Shown one piece after another: positions 1-9,167 of a stretch of DNA of 64,000 bases; position 1 is the stretch's first letter, and each line of letters opens with the position of its first letter. A program made the position numbers and the translations under genes. Under the pieces are notes generated by a model. The model was not told the origin of the DNA and ran no database searches. It saw nothing but the letters and a program-made list of their open reading frames with translations. The stretch is taken from contig NZ_JAUXXE010000033.1 in assembly GCF_030681155.1 (NCBI RefSeq), forward strand, positions 1-64,000, written 5' to 3'. The DNA is from Phenylobacterium sp. (GTDB lineage Bacteria > Pseudomonadota > Alphaproteobacteria > Caulobacterales > Caulobacteraceae).

Positions 1-798
1 CGGGGGCGGCGGCGGCGCGAACGAGTAACGGAGACCCAGGGTCACCGATTGGTCGCGGTATTCGCCGGAGAACACGCCCGGTTGGACCGAGTGCGAGCCG
101 ACCGAAGCGAAGTCGAGATCCGAACCACCGAGGTAGCGGTAGGTCAGGTCGACGTTCAGACGGTCAGTCGCACGCCAGGCCAGACCGGCCAGAACTTGCC
201 AAGCCAGAGCCGTGTCATCGTCGTCGATGGTCAGGTTCTGGATCGAGGGGTTCGTGGCGGGATAGGGAACGAGGCCAGGCGTAGCCGGGATGCTCGAGAA
301 CTGCCCGACCGTGTTGACCTTGACGTGGTTGATACCGATGCCGGCGCCGATGAACGGATTGATGACCGAACCCGGAAGGATGTCATAAATCACGTTGCCG
401 AGGACGGTCCAGGCTTCGACTTCACCCGAGGGCGAACCGCAGTTCGGAGCCGCCGCATTGCGGACGACGCCGGGGGTGCAGAGGCCGAGGATCGAGTTGG
501 TGCTGCCACCACGGATCGATTCGATGTCACCCGGGCGATAGCCGCCTTCGAGTTCCACACGCCAATGTTCGTTCAGCTGGTAGCCGAGACGGGCGAAACC
601 AGCCCAATCGTCTTCCTGGCTGATGTCCCAGTTGTAAGCTTGACCGTTAGCGCCGTTGTTGGACGAGTCGGCTTCAATGCCTTCCGGCAGGTGATATCCG
701 AGATCCACGGCGCCGTACCAGCCGGCGACTTGCGCGGAAGCGCCGGAAGCGGCGAAGACCGCAGCCAGGGCGGCCCCCGCTAGGAGTTTGAATTTCAT
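1..798 (-). CDS. OmpA-like outer-membrane beta-barrel protein (3' truncated by window)
   Basis: The reading frame starts at an ATG preceded by GAGAGGGC and runs off the left edge of the window after 266 codons. Residues 1-23 are a typical signal peptide ending in ASGASAQ. The rest is rich in alternating aromatic and polar residues with turns such as YGAVDLGYHLP, GFARLGYQLNEHWRVELEGGYRPG and LAWRATDRLNVDLTYRYLGG, as in the eight-stranded OmpA barrel. The last visible residues are a proline run (APPPPPP), the usual hinge between barrel and C-terminal peptidoglycan-binding OmpA domain, so that domain probably lies just outside the window. Role by family: outer-membrane structural porin tethering the membrane to the wall. 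The barrel assignment is confident; the OmpA C-domain is inferred. Confidence 0.85.
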   Translation of the reverse strand, partial: MKFKLLAGAALAAVFAASGASAQVAGWYGAVDLGYHLPEGIEADSSNNGANGQAYNWDISQEDDWAGFARLGYQLNEHWRVELEGGYRPGDIESIRGGSTNSILGLCTPGVVRNAAAPNCGSPSGEVEAWTVLGNVIYDILPGSVINPFIGAGIGINHVKVNTVGQFSSIPATPGLVPYPATNPSIQNLTIDDDDTALAWQVLAGLAWRATDRLNVDLTYRYLGGSDLDFASVGSHSVQPGVFSGEYRDQSVTLGLRYSFAPPPPP

Positions 799-1274
799 AT
801 TCAGAGCCCTCTCTTGCCCTCTGCTGCGGCCAAATGACCCAGCGCTGTTATATCAAGGCCGAAGCATTACGAAAGTGTCGCCAAGGCAACACCTTCGCCA
901 ATTCGCTGACGCCTACGAAAATACACCAGGACGATAGACATTCTTCCCCTCGGCAATCAACTTCGGGGCGAGAGACACGTCTCCCGTCCAGCTTCTCGAC
1001 GGCACGCCTGGTACCCGCCTGAGAGCTGAATCTTGTTCTTTACGGCTAAAGCTTAGCTGAGTCGCGTTCATTCGGCGCATCTCAACATCGCCCGAAGCCG
1101 TTGTAAATTCTTGTAAAGTGAAGAAGGCCACGTGCGCCCTCGTTGAACCGCGTTCAGCGTACGCGATAAATCCCTCACACGTGTCAAAAGACATTTGGCC
1201 CCTCGCCCAGGACGCGAATCCTCGCTTCCTTCGAGGCCTCAACGTCGCGGGTCCAGCTTAGTTCCCAAATTGCT
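799..1274. other. 476-bp non-coding stretch
   Basis: No convincing gene is seen. Minus-strand frames here have poor codon use and no ribosome binding site. It carries the promoter/leader of the OmpA-like gene and a direct repeat TTGTAA-N4-TTGTAA at 1101-1116, a 10-bp period of the kind bound by OmpR-type regulators. It also takes the 3' end of the antiporter transcript. Confidence 0.5.
845..880 (-). promoter_or_regulatory. possible -10 region for the OmpA-like gene
   Basis: On the minus strand a TATAAC hexamer lies about 50 nt upstream of the ATG at 798. The -35 region 17 nt further upstream is weak (CTTTCG). This is only a plausible core promoter. Confidence 0.25.
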
Positions 1275-3065
1275 TCAGCTTTCTTGAGCCCGGCGATAGC
1301 GGCGCGTACGGCCACCGAGGGCCTCCGGCCGATTCAGGGCCCTTCGGAACTCATCGCGGCGCTCGTGGATGGATGCGATGATGAGTCCCATTGGCACGCC
1401 GATCTCAACCAGAACGGCTTCGGACAGTTGCAGGCTCGCCTCGACGGTCTCGGGCACCGCGTCGGTGGCGCCCAGTTCATAGAGACGCGCCGCGTGGCGC
1501 GCGTCACGGGCGCGGGCGACGATGGTCAGGTCGGGGCGCATGGCCCTGGCGGTCGCAACGATCGCCTCCACCCCCTCTGGGGCGTCCATGGTGACCACCA
1601 GGGCGGGCGCGGTTTCAAGCCCGCAACGCTTCAGAAACTCCTGACGCGAGGCGTCGCCGAAATAGATCGACTCGCCGGCGTGGCGTGCGCTCTCGACCAG
1701 CCGGGGGTCGCGCTCGGCGGCGACCCAGGGAATGTCGTGCCGGTGCAGCATGTCGCCGACTAGGCGCCCGACCCGGCCATAGCCGACGACCAGGACCTTG
1801 GGCGTTTCGGTGGCGTCCGTCGGCAAGGGGGGTTCGGGCGACAGGCCTTGCCCGCCCACCTTGCGACCGCCCAACTTGAGGCCGAGCGCGGCGAGCACCG
1901 GGATGCACATCATCGAGATGGTGGAGGACACCAGCACCATCTGGCCAATTCCGCGCGGAACAATCCCCTCCCCCATCGCCGAGGATAGGATGACGTAGGC
2001 GAACTCCCCGCCGCCCGCGAGCAGCAGCCCTGCCTCCAGGGCGCCGCGCGTGGTGAGGCCGAAGAGCCGCCCCAGGCCGAACACGACCGTGGCGTTCAGC
2101 AACACCAGCCCAAGCGAGATGCCAAGGATCAGGAGCGGCTTGGCGGCGAGCAGGGAAATGTCGAGGCCGATGCCGACCGAGAGGAAGAACAGCCCCAGCA
2201 GCAGGCCCTTGAAGGGCTCGATGGTGACCTCGACCTCGTGGCGGTACTCGGTCTCGGCCAACAACAGGCCGGCGATGAAGGCGCCGAGCGCCATGGATAG
2301 TCCGGTGAGGGCGCTGACCAGTCCGGCGCCGATGACGACCAGCAGGCAGGCGGCCATGAACAGCTCTTCGCTCTTGGCCCGCGCGACCGACTTCAGCATC
2401 GGCCGCAGCAGAAGCCGGCCGAAGGCGAGGAGCAGCATGACGCCCAGCGCGGCGGGGGCGAAGGCCAGCAGCAGCCGGGGCGAAAACACCTCGCCGTCGC
2501 CGCTGCGTCCCAGAATAGTGAGCGTCACCAGGATCGGCGCGACCGCCAGGTCCTGGAACAGCAGCACAGAGAAGGTCGCGCGGCCGGCGGGCGAGTGCTG
2601 GCGCTTGTGCTCGGTCAGGATCTGCATGACCACGGCGGTCGACGACAGCGCGAGGGCCGCGCCGATGGCGGCTGCCGAAGGCACGGTCTGGCCAAAGGCC
2701 ACAGCCGCGGCGGCGATGGCGAGCAGGCAGAAGGTCACCTGCAAGGCGCCCATGCCGAACACCCATTTTCGCATCAGCCGCAGGCGCTCCCACGACAGCT
2801 CCAGCCCGATCATGAACAGCAGAAACACCACACCGAACTCGGCGAGCTGGGCGATCTCCTGGGGATTGGCGATGGTCAGATAGCCGAGCCAAGGAAAGAC
2901 CCCGGTCAGGGCGCCAAGGCCGAAGGGGCCCAGCACTACGCCGGCGCCGAGAAAGCCGAGGATGGGACTGATCCGCCAACGACGGAACAGAGGCACGATT
3001 ACGCCTGCGGTGGCCAGGAACAGAATGACGTCCTTGTATTCGCCGGGCGAAACGTGACCTTCCAT
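1275..3065 (-). CDS. CPA2-family monovalent cation:proton antiporter with TrkA-N domain
   Basis: A 596-residue inner-membrane protein of the KefB/KefC (CPA2) family, expected to exchange K+ or Na+ for protons. Residues 1 to about 390 form the antiporter domain with roughly 12 membrane segments, including the conserved stretches ILGFLGAGVVLGPFGL and FGVVFLLFMIGLEL. A short cytoplasmic linker is followed by an RCK/TrkA-N nucleotide-binding domain (about 420-540) with the Rossmann motif GYGRVG. No RCK-C domain is evident. The ATG is preceded by AAGGAG. It stands alone between the OmpA-like gene and a divergent acyl-CoA synthetase. Ion specificity cannot be told from sequence, so no kef symbol is given. 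A second paralogue lies at 33907-35754. Confidence 0.93.
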   Translation of the reverse strand: MEGHVSPGEYKDVILFLATAGVIVPLFRRWRISPILGFLGAGVVLGPFGLGALTGVFPWLGYLTIANPQEIAQLAEFGVVFLLFMIGLELSWERLRLMRKWVFGMGALQVTFCLLAIAAAAVAFGQTVPSAAAIGAALALSSTAVVMQILTEHKRQHSPAGRATFSVLLFQDLAVAPILVTLTILGRSGDGEVFSPRLLLAFAPAALGVMLLLAFGRLLLRPMLKSVARAKSEELFMAACLLVVIGAGLVSALTGLSMALGAFIAGLLLAETEYRHEVEVTIEPFKGLLLGLFFLSVGIGLDISLLAAKPLLILGISLGLVLLNATVVFGLGRLFGLTTRGALEAGLLLAGGGEFAYVILSSAMGEGIVPRGIGQMVLVSSTISMMCIPVLAALGLKLGGRKVGGQGLSPEPPLPTDATETPKVLVVGYGRVGRLVGDMLHRHDIPWVAAERDPRLVESARHAGESIYFGDASRQEFLKRCGLETAPALVVTMDAPEGVEAIVATARAMRPDLTIVARARDARHAARLYELGATDAVPETVEASLQLSEAVLVEIGVPMGLIIASIHERRDEFRRALNRPEALGGRTRRYRRAQES

Positions 3066-3364
3066 GCGATCTCCTTATGTGATGAGCGGCACTATGAGGC
3101 CTTGGGGCGGCCCGCGTAACCCACGCCGGCGCGGTTAGGTCGTCCAAGCGGCGCGTTCGGCCAAAAAACTCCGCAATCAGGATGTAGGGCGGGCTTCCGA
3201 GCCGGCTTTGACGCACCGCCAATCGCCTCGCCCGCCGCGCCCGGCCATCACGCTCATGGCCAAGCTCAAGGCCTGACGCCGACAGGTGTTCGGCCAAAGT
3301 TGACAGCCCCGCCCGCGCCGTCGTCTATGCCGCCCATATTTTAAGTAAGAGATGGAGGATCGCT
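3066..3364. other. 299-bp divergent intergenic region
   Basis: It separates the antiporter (minus) from the acyl-CoA synthetase (plus). Apart from the promoter-like sequence at 3300-3329 I see no gene, repeat or structured RNA. Confidence 0.5.
3300..3329 (+). promoter_or_regulatory. possible sigma-70-type promoter of the acyl-CoA synthetase
   Basis: A perfect TTGACA at 3300-3305 is followed 18 nt later by TCTATG (3324-3329), about 35 nt before the start codon. The -35 fits; the -10 is weak. Confidence 0.4.
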
Positions 3365-4996
3365 ATGGTTTGGAATTACGCCAACCTGTGGGAGTCGGTG
3401 GCCAAGGCCACTCCGGAACGCCCCGCCCTGATCCACGGCGACAAGACCATCGCCTGGAAAGATTTCGACCGCCGCGCCAATGCGCTGGCCAAGGTCATGG
3501 TCGAGGCCGGCGTGGCCAAGCAATCGAAGGTCGCCGCCTATCTTTATAATGGTCCGGAGTACATCGAGACCTATTTCGCCGCCTTCAAGGCCGGTCTGGC
3601 GCCGTTCAACACCAACTACCGGTATGGCGGCGACGAGCTGACCTACCTGTTCGACAACGCCGACGCCGAGGTCGTGGTGTTCCACGCCTCGTTCGCCGAG
3701 ATGGCCGACAAGGTTCGTGGCCGCCTGCCGAAGGTGAAGGCCTGGATCGCCGTGAGCGAACCTGGCCACCCGGTTCCGGCCTGGGCGCTGGACTATGACG
3801 CCATCGTCGCGGCGGACGTCGATCACTTCGAAGCCCCTTGGGGCCGGTCGGGCGACGACCTGCTGATCATGTACACCGGCGGCACCACCGGCATGCCGAA
3901 GGGCGTGATGTGGCGTCAGGAAGACCTGTTCAAGGCTCTGGGCGGCGGCGCCAACCTGCTGCTCGGCCTCGGGGCCTTGGAGCGGGTCGAGGAAGCCGGC
4001 GAGCGCGCGAAGGCGATGGAGGCCAGCGGCGCGCCGCTTAACATCACCATTCCGGTCGCGCCGTTGATGCACGCCACCGGCCAGTTCATCTCGTTCGGCA
4101 GCCTGATCGGCGGCGGCGCGGTGGCGACCTTGGTTTCGCGCAAATTCGACCCCGGCCAACTGTTCGACGAAGTCGATCGCCTGGGCGTCTCGGGCCTGAT
4201 CATCGTCGGCCCGGCCTTCGCCGCCCCGATGCTGGACGCGCTGGACGCCAATCCCGGCCGCTGGACGATGCCTTCGCTGAAGCGGATCGTCTCGTCGGGC
4301 GCGATGTGGGGCCTGGAGAACAAGCAGGGCCTGCTGAAGCACCTGCCGCACATCATGCTGATGGACAGCCTGGGTTCGTCCGAGGCCCTGGGCCTGGCTT
4401 CGTCCACCTCGGGCGGCGGCGCGGCGGCCGGCACGGCGAAGTTCGCCACCGGCCCGAACGCAGCGGTCTTCACCGAGGACGGCGTGCGCGTCGAGCCCGG
4501 CTCCGGCGTTCGGGGCCTGGTCGCGGTCGGCGGTTACACCCCGGTCGGCTACTACAAGGACGAGGAAAAGTCGGCCAAGACCTTCCGCATCTTCGAAGGC
4601 ACGCGCTGGAGCGTCCCGGGCGACTGGGCGACGGTCGAGGCTGACGGCTCGATCACCCTGCTGGGCCGCGGCTCGCAAGTGATCAACACCGGCGGCGAGA
4701 AGGTCTTCCCCGAGGAAGTCGAGGAAGCCCTGAAGAAGTTCCCGGGCGTGCGTGACGCCGCCGTGGTCGGCGTGCCCGACCCGCGCTTTGGCGAACGGAT
4801 CTGCGCCGTGGTCGACTTCGTGGGCGACAAGGCCCCGGCCCTGGCCGAACTGTCGGCCCACGTGAAGAGCCTGCTGGCCGACTACAAGGCCCCGCGCGAA
4901 CTGGTGCTGGCCCCGGTCGTCCGGGCCCCGAACGGCAAGCTCGACTACAAGGGCATCAAGGCCCAGGCGCTGGAAGCCTTGTCGGCGACGGCGTAG
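3365..4996 (+). CDS. AMP-dependent acyl-CoA synthetase (fatty-acid CoA ligase family)
   Basis: A 543-residue cytoplasmic ANL-superfamily enzyme that activates a carboxylic acid with ATP to acyl-AMP and then acyl-CoA. The P-loop-like motif YTGGTTGMPKG is at residues 170-180. The C-terminal domain carries GRGSQVINTGGEKVFPEEVE (from about 434) and the PNGKLDYK stretch with the catalytic-type lysine near 524. The length matches medium/long-chain acyl-CoA ligases. The ATG follows GGAGG at good spacing. Substrate is not determined. The window also holds hydratases and beta-oxidation enzymes, which fits fatty-acid or aromatic-acid use. It is transcribed in the same direction as the following peptidase, but a palindromic repeat separates them. 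Confidence 0.95.
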   Translation: MVWNYANLWESVAKATPERPALIHGDKTIAWKDFDRRANALAKVMVEAGVAKQSKVAAYLYNGPEYIETYFAAFKAGLAPFNTNYRYGGDELTYLFDNADAEVVVFHASFAEMADKVRGRLPKVKAWIAVSEPGHPVPAWALDYDAIVAADVDHFEAPWGRSGDDLLIMYTGGTTGMPKGVMWRQEDLFKALGGGANLLLGLGALERVEEAGERAKAMEASGAPLNITIPVAPLMHATGQFISFGSLIGGGAVATLVSRKFDPGQLFDEVDRLGVSGLIIVGPAFAAPMLDALDANPGRWTMPSLKRIVSSGAMWGLENKQGLLKHLPHIMLMDSLGSSEALGLASSTSGGGAAAGTAKFATGPNAAVFTEDGVRVEPGSGVRGLVAVGGYTPVGYYKDEEKSAKTFRIFEGTRWSVPGDWATVEADGSITLLGRGSQVINTGGEKVFPEEVEEALKKFPGVRDAAVVGVPDPRFGERICAVVDFVGDKAPALAELSAHVKSLLADYKAPRELVLAPVVRAPNGKLDYKGIKAQALEALSATA

Positions 4997-5010
4997 GGCT
5001 CGGGCACTCT

Positions 5011-5125
5011 CCTCTCCCCCGCCGGGGGAGAGGCTGGGCGAGGGGGAACGGCTGAGCCGGTTCCCCCTGCGCCCGGAAGAGAGCCGCTTCGCGGCCCCCT
5101 CACCTAACCTCTCCCGAGGGAGAGG
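5011..5125. repeat. intergenic palindromic repeat element (about 115 bp)
   Basis: Three nested hairpins: CCTCTCCCCC/GGGGGAGAGG with a 3-nt loop (5011-5033), GGGGGAAC/GTTCCCCC (5042-5067) and CCTCTCCC/GGGAGAGG with a 2-nt loop (5108-5125). The middle carries a GCCGCTTCGCGG core. A similar element lies at 20724-20840 and a short version at 32431-32454. It sits between two same-strand genes and could end or process the upstream transcript. Confidence 0.7.
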
Positions 5126-5212
5126 GACTATCGATGTAACAAAAAAGTAACGTGCCTCCGCGGGCCCGGCCGGTACAGGGTCACGCTCCATCCCCTGAAG
5201 GCTCACACACCC

Positions 5213-7258
5213 ATGAAGACCCTCTGGTTGGGCGCGGCGTCGGCCGCCGCCCTGCTCTGCGCAGCCGCTCCGGCGCTGGCGGCCAACGCTCCTGACCTGT
5301 CGAAAGCGCCGCGCATGGGCCCCTGGGGCTTCGACATGTCCGGCCGCGACACCTCGGTTGCTCCGTCCAAGGACTTCTTCGACTACGCCAACGGAACCTA
5401 TCTCAATAAGCTTGAGATCCCAGCCGACCGCTCGCGCTATGGCGCGTTCGACGCCCTGCAGGAACTGTCGCAGTCGCGCATGCGCGCGGTCGCCGAAAAG
5501 TCGGCCGCCAACACCAAGGCGACCGGCGACGAAGCCAAGCTTGGGGCGTTCTATCGCAGCTTCATGGACGAGAAGGCGGTCGACGCCTTGGGCGCCAAGC
5601 CGCTGGCCACCGACCTGGCGGCGATCCGCGCGGTGAAAACACACGACGAGATGGCCGGCCTGATGGGCGGCACGATGCGCAAGTTCGGCGGATCGTTCTT
5701 CGGCTCCTATGTGCACGACGACGCCAAGGACCCGGAGAAATACACGGTCTATCTGGTCCAGGGCGGGCTGGGCCTGCCGGACCGCGACTACTATCTGGAA
5801 GATCGCTTCAAGACCCAGAAGGCCGCCTATGAGGCCTACATCGCCCAGATGCTGACCCTGGCCGGGTGGGAACGCCCCGCCGAGAACGCCAAGGCCATCG
5901 TCGCGCTGGAAACCGAGATCGCCAAGGTTTCCTGGACCCGCGCCGAACGCCGCGACGACGACAAGACCTACAACCCCTTCGAGATCGCCAAGCTGTCCGA
6001 GTACGCGCCGGGCTTCGCCTGGAAGCAATACATGGACGGCGCGCACCTGACGAAAGCCGACCGCGTGGTGGTGTCCGAAAACACCGCCTTCCCGAAGATC
6101 GCGGCGATCTACGCCAACACGCCGATCGAAACCCTGAAGGCCTGGTCGGCCTTCAACCTGGCCGATCAGGCCGCGCCCTACCTGTCGAAGGAATTCGACC
6201 AGGCGAACTACGAGTTCCGCTCCAAGACCCTGTCGGGTCAGCCGTTGCAGCAGCCCCGCTGGAAGCGCGGCGTGAACGCGGTCGACAACAACATCGGCGA
6301 GGCGCTGGGCAAGCTCTATGTCGAGGCCTACTTCCCGGCCGAGAGCAAGGCCAAGATGGAAGCCCTGGTCGGCGACATCCGCACCGCCATGAAGACCCGC
6401 ATCGACGGCCTCGACTGGATGAGCCCGGAGACGAAGGTCAAGGCCCAGGAGAAACTGGCCAAGTTCCGCGTGAAGATCGCCTATCCCGACAAGTGGCGCG
6501 ACTATTCGGGCCTGACCATCAAGGACGGCGATCTCTACGGCAATATGGAGCGAGCCTCGGCCTTCGAGTGGGATTACCGCGCCGCGCGCCTGGGTGGACC
6601 GGTGGACGACGAGGAGTGGGGCATGACCCCGCCGACCATCAACGCCTACTACTCCTCGACCAAGAACGAGATCGTCTTCCCAGCCGCGATCCTTCAGCCT
6701 CCGTTCTTCGATCCCGATGGCGACCCGGCCGTGAACTATGGCGGCATCGGCGGGGTGATCGGCCACGAGATCACCCACGGCTTCGACGATCAGGGGCGCA
6801 AGTCCGACGGCGACGGCAAGCTGACCGACTGGTGGACCGCCGAGGACGCGGCGAAATTCAACGCCCAGGCCACCAAGTTCGGCAAACAGTATGCGGCGGT
6901 CGAAGTGCTGCCCGGCGCCCACATCAACGGCGACCTGACCATGGGCGAGAACATCGCCGACCTGGGCGGGCTGCTGCTGGCGCTGGACGCCTATCACGTC
7001 TCGCTGGGCGGCAAGCCGGCCCCGGTGATCGACGGCATGACTGGCGACCAGCGGGTGTTCCTCGGCTGGGCCCAGGTCTGGCGCGGCAAGTATCGCGAAG
7101 ACCGGATGCGCCAGCAGCTGGTCACCGATCCGCACTCCCCGCCCAAGTACCGGGTGGACGTGCCGATCAAGAACATCGACGCCTTCTATGAGGCGTTCGG
7201 CGTGAAGCCGGGCGATGGCATGTACGTCGCTCCGGCCGACCGCGTTCGGATCTGGTAG
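5213..7258 (+). CDS. M13 family zinc metallopeptidase (neprilysin/PepO-like)
   Basis: A 681-residue secreted endopeptidase of the neprilysin family. Residues 1-23 form a signal peptide ending LAAN, so it acts in the periplasm or outside. The zinc site HEITH is at 518-522 with the third ligand in ENIADLGG (E579), and the substrate-binding INAYYSS motif lies just before it. The C-terminal YRVDVPIKNIDAFYEAFGVKPGDGMY block is typical of M13. The length is usual for the family. These enzymes cleave short peptides, typically on the amino side of hydrophobic residues. The start ATG follows a GAAGG-type site. It is convergent with the symporter-like gene. Confidence 0.95.
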   Translation: MKTLWLGAASAAALLCAAAPALAANAPDLSKAPRMGPWGFDMSGRDTSVAPSKDFFDYANGTYLNKLEIPADRSRYGAFDALQELSQSRMRAVAEKSAANTKATGDEAKLGAFYRSFMDEKAVDALGAKPLATDLAAIRAVKTHDEMAGLMGGTMRKFGGSFFGSYVHDDAKDPEKYTVYLVQGGLGLPDRDYYLEDRFKTQKAAYEAYIAQMLTLAGWERPAENAKAIVALETEIAKVSWTRAERRDDDKTYNPFEIAKLSEYAPGFAWKQYMDGAHLTKADRVVVSENTAFPKIAAIYANTPIETLKAWSAFNLADQAAPYLSKEFDQANYEFRSKTLSGQPLQQPRWKRGVNAVDNNIGEALGKLYVEAYFPAESKAKMEALVGDIRTAMKTRIDGLDWMSPETKVKAQEKLAKFRVKIAYPDKWRDYSGLTIKDGDLYGNMERASAFEWDYRAARLGGPVDDEEWGMTPPTINAYYSSTKNEIVFPAAILQPPFFDPDGDPAVNYGGIGGVIGHEITHGFDDQGRKSDGDGKLTDWWTAEDAAKFNAQATKFGKQYAAVEVLPGAHINGDLTMGENIADLGGLLLALDAYHVSLGGKPAPVIDGMTGDQRVFLGWAQVWRGKYREDRMRQQLVTDPHSPPKYRVDVPIKNIDAFYEAFGVKPGDGMYVAPADRVRIW

Positions 7259-7267
7259 GCGCGAACT

Positions 7268-8275
7268 CTACAGTTCCCGGATCGCTCCATCGGGCGATCC
7301 GGGAGACTGAATCGGCTGGTCGCCATAGCGGCGCGCAAGCGCCGCGCCGGCCAGGATCTGAAGCTGATTGTAGATCATGATCGGCAGCACGATCATGCCA
7401 AGGCCAGCCACGCCGCCGAACAGGACCTGGGCGAGCGGCAGGCCCGAGGCCAGGCTCTTTTTCGAGCCGCAGAACACCACGGCGATTTCGTCGGCGCGGG
7501 AAAAGCCCAGGCGCCGCGACACCGTGATCGCGACCGCGAACACCGCAATCAGCAAGGCCATGCAGCAGCCGATCGCCAAGGCGAGAGTCTGGATAGGGAG
7601 CTGCGTCCACAGCCCCTCGCGCACCGACTTCGAGAACGCGGTGTAGACGATCAGTACGATCACCCAGCGGTCGTACTGCGTCAGGCCGCGGGAGTGGCGC
7701 TCCATCCAGTCGCCCACATAGGGATGCAGGAACTGGCCGATCGCGAAGGGCAGCAGCAGTTCAAGCGTGACCTCGCGCAGCGTCCCGCCGATATCGAACG
7801 CGCCGGACGCAGAGGCCCCCACGATCGCGGCCAGCAGCAGCGGCGTCAGCAACAGACCAAAGACGTTGGAGGCCGCCGCGCTGCAGATGGCGCCGGGGAC
7901 GTTGCCGCGAGCCATCGCCGTGAAGGCGATCGACGACGACACCGCAGAAGGCAGGACGCCCAGATAGATGAAGCCGAGCGCTAGGTCCGCCGGCATCAGC
8001 CGCCCGGAGAGAAAGGTGAAAGGATAGGTCAGGATCGGGAAGGCGATGAAGGTTAGCGCGAAGATCACTAGATGCAGCCGCCATTGCCGCGCGCCGTCCC
8101 AAAGGTCGCGGCGCTTCAGGGCCGCGCCATGCAGCAGGAACAACAGGCTGACGCCGGCCGTGCTGAGGCCCTCAAAGATCGGTTCGGCTACGCCCTGGGC
8201 CGGCGCAAGGGTGGCGAGCGCGATAGCCCCAAGCATCAGGATCAGGAAAGGATCGACGGGGAGTTTTCGGGCCAT
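7268..8275 (-). CDS. bile acid:sodium symporter family protein (YfeH/SBF-like)
   Basis: A 335-residue inner-membrane protein with about ten hydrophobic segments, resembling the SBF-like (YfeH, ASBT-fold) transporters. Recognisable stretches include LTFIAFPILTYPF, LGVLPSAVSSSIAFTAMARGN and FCGSKKSLASGLPLAQVLF; the last, FCGSKKSLASG, is very characteristic of this group. Substrate is unknown; members move organic anions with sodium. I chose the MARKLPVDPF start because the 56 codons upstream overlap the divergent regulator and look non-coding. It is divergent from the GntR regulator, 89 bp apart, which may control it. Confidence 0.88.
   Translation of the reverse strand: MARKLPVDPFLILMLGAIALATLAPAQGVAEPIFEGLSTAGVSLLFLLHGAALKRRDLWDGARQWRLHLVIFALTFIAFPILTYPFTFLSGRLMPADLALGFIYLGVLPSAVSSSIAFTAMARGNVPGAICSAAASNVFGLLLTPLLLAAIVGASASGAFDIGGTLREVTLELLLPFAIGQFLHPYVGDWMERHSRGLTQYDRWVIVLIVYTAFSKSVREGLWTQLPIQTLALAIGCCMALLIAVFAVAITVSRRLGFSRADEIAVVFCGSKKSLASGLPLAQVLFGGVAGLGMIVLPIMIYNQLQILAGAALARRYGDQPIQSPGSPDGAIREL
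7275..7304. terminator. hairpin between convergent genes
   Basis: Perfect 11-bp stem TCCCGGATCGC/GCGATCCGGGA with an 8-nt loop, between the peptidase stop and the converging symporter-like gene, overlapping its last codons. It lacks a clear T tract, so it may block transcription rather than act as a classic terminator. Confidence 0.5.
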
Positions 8276-8364
8276 GCCGCAGGACGCCTCTGAACGCGGA
8301 GCTCGATTGACGCCGCCGGGCGCGAGGTTAGGTTCGATCGATATTGGTCGGAGAATTGGTCTGG

Positions 8365-9054
8365 ATGACTGCGCCGCGCACCACGTTCGAAGGAATCGCC
8401 AAGCGGCTGCGCCGACAGTTGGAAACCATGGGGCCGCACGCACGGCTCGAGCCCGAGCGCGTCCTGGCGACGCGGCTGGGGTGCAGTCGCGACACCCTGC
8501 GGCGCGCGCTGCAGATGCTGGAGAACGAGGGGCTCATCTGGCGCCATGTCGGCCAGGGCACCTTCACCGGTCCGCGCCCAGCCGCCGAGCCTATTCGCCC
8601 CGCGGTGTTGTTCGAACTGGCGACACCCGCCGACCTGATGAACGCCCGGCTGGTGATCGAGCCGGCGATGGCGGCCGAGGCGGCTGAACGGGCGAGCGCC
8701 AGCGACATCGCCGCTTTGCGAACTCTAGCCACCCAGACGCGGGACGCCCGCGACTGGCGAACCTATGAGGCCGCCGATAGCGCCTTCCACAGGGCCATCG
8801 CCACGGCGACCTCCAACCATCTGCTGATGGCGATCCTGGGCCTGTTGTCGATGGTCCGCGACCGGGCCCCCTGGCAACGCCAGCACGGCCGAGCCTTCGG
8901 CCATGGACCGCATTGGGAGTACAGCCTCCGGCAAGGCGACCTGCACCTGTCGCTGGTCGACGCTATCGCCGCCGGCGACGGCCCCCGCGCCCACGCGGTG
9001 ATGCGCGAGCATCTGGGTGAGATCGCGCAGTTGATGACAGTCGAACCCGCGTAG
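8365..9054 (+). CDS. GntR/FadR-family transcriptional regulator
   Basis: A 229-residue DNA-binding repressor or activator. Residues about 5-72 form the winged helix-turn-helix (RLEPERVLATRLGCSRDTLRRALQ... GLIWRHVGQGTF), and about 90-215 an all-helical FCD ligand-binding domain with the metal/ligand histidines in FHRAI and HLSLVDAI. I chose the ATG at 8365, 11 nt after GGAG, rather than an in-frame TTG at 8344. It faces away from the symporter-like gene with a short shared promoter region, the usual arrangement for a local regulator. The effector is likely a small organic acid, by family only. Confidence 0.88.
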   Translation: MTAPRTTFEGIAKRLRRQLETMGPHARLEPERVLATRLGCSRDTLRRALQMLENEGLIWRHVGQGTFTGPRPAAEPIRPAVLFELATPADLMNARLVIEPAMAAEAAERASASDIAALRTLATQTRDARDWRTYEAADSAFHRAIATATSNHLLMAILGLLSMVRDRAPWQRQHGRAFGHGPHWEYSLRQGDLHLSLVDAIAAGDGPRAHAVMREHLGEIAQLMTVEPA

Positions 9055-9127
9055 GCCGGCCTCCTCGCAAACGGTCGGGTACGCTCATCTCGCCTGTCGG
9101 TTCTACGGATGTACGGCTCGCCCCTGT

Positions 9128-9147
9128 TTTTGACTCTTGTGTCAAAA
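9128..9147. promoter_or_regulatory. inverted repeat TTTTGAC-N6-GTCAAAA
   Basis: A perfect 7-bp dyad with a 6-nt spacer, typical of a dimeric regulator's operator. A second copy with a 5-bp arm and the same spacer is at 9403-9418. Confidence 0.4.
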
Positions 9148-9167
9148 TTTGCGTCGGGCAAAAATTT

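Noticed and set aside
913..1242. A 109-codon minus-strand frame downstream of the antiporter
   Set aside because: No ribosome site, atypical codon use and no similarity I can recognise.
1615..3297. A 560-codon minus-strand frame overlapping the first antiporter gene
   Set aside because: It is the same strand in another frame, Arg/Pro-rich, without domain; the 596-residue frame has the full CPA2 pattern.
3341..7135. A 1264-codon open frame on the minus strand spanning two plus-strand genes
   Set aside because: It is antisense to the acyl-CoA synthetase and M13 peptidase, has no ribosome site or domain, and is rich in His/Arg/Gly/Leu as expected from the high-GC complement of real codons.
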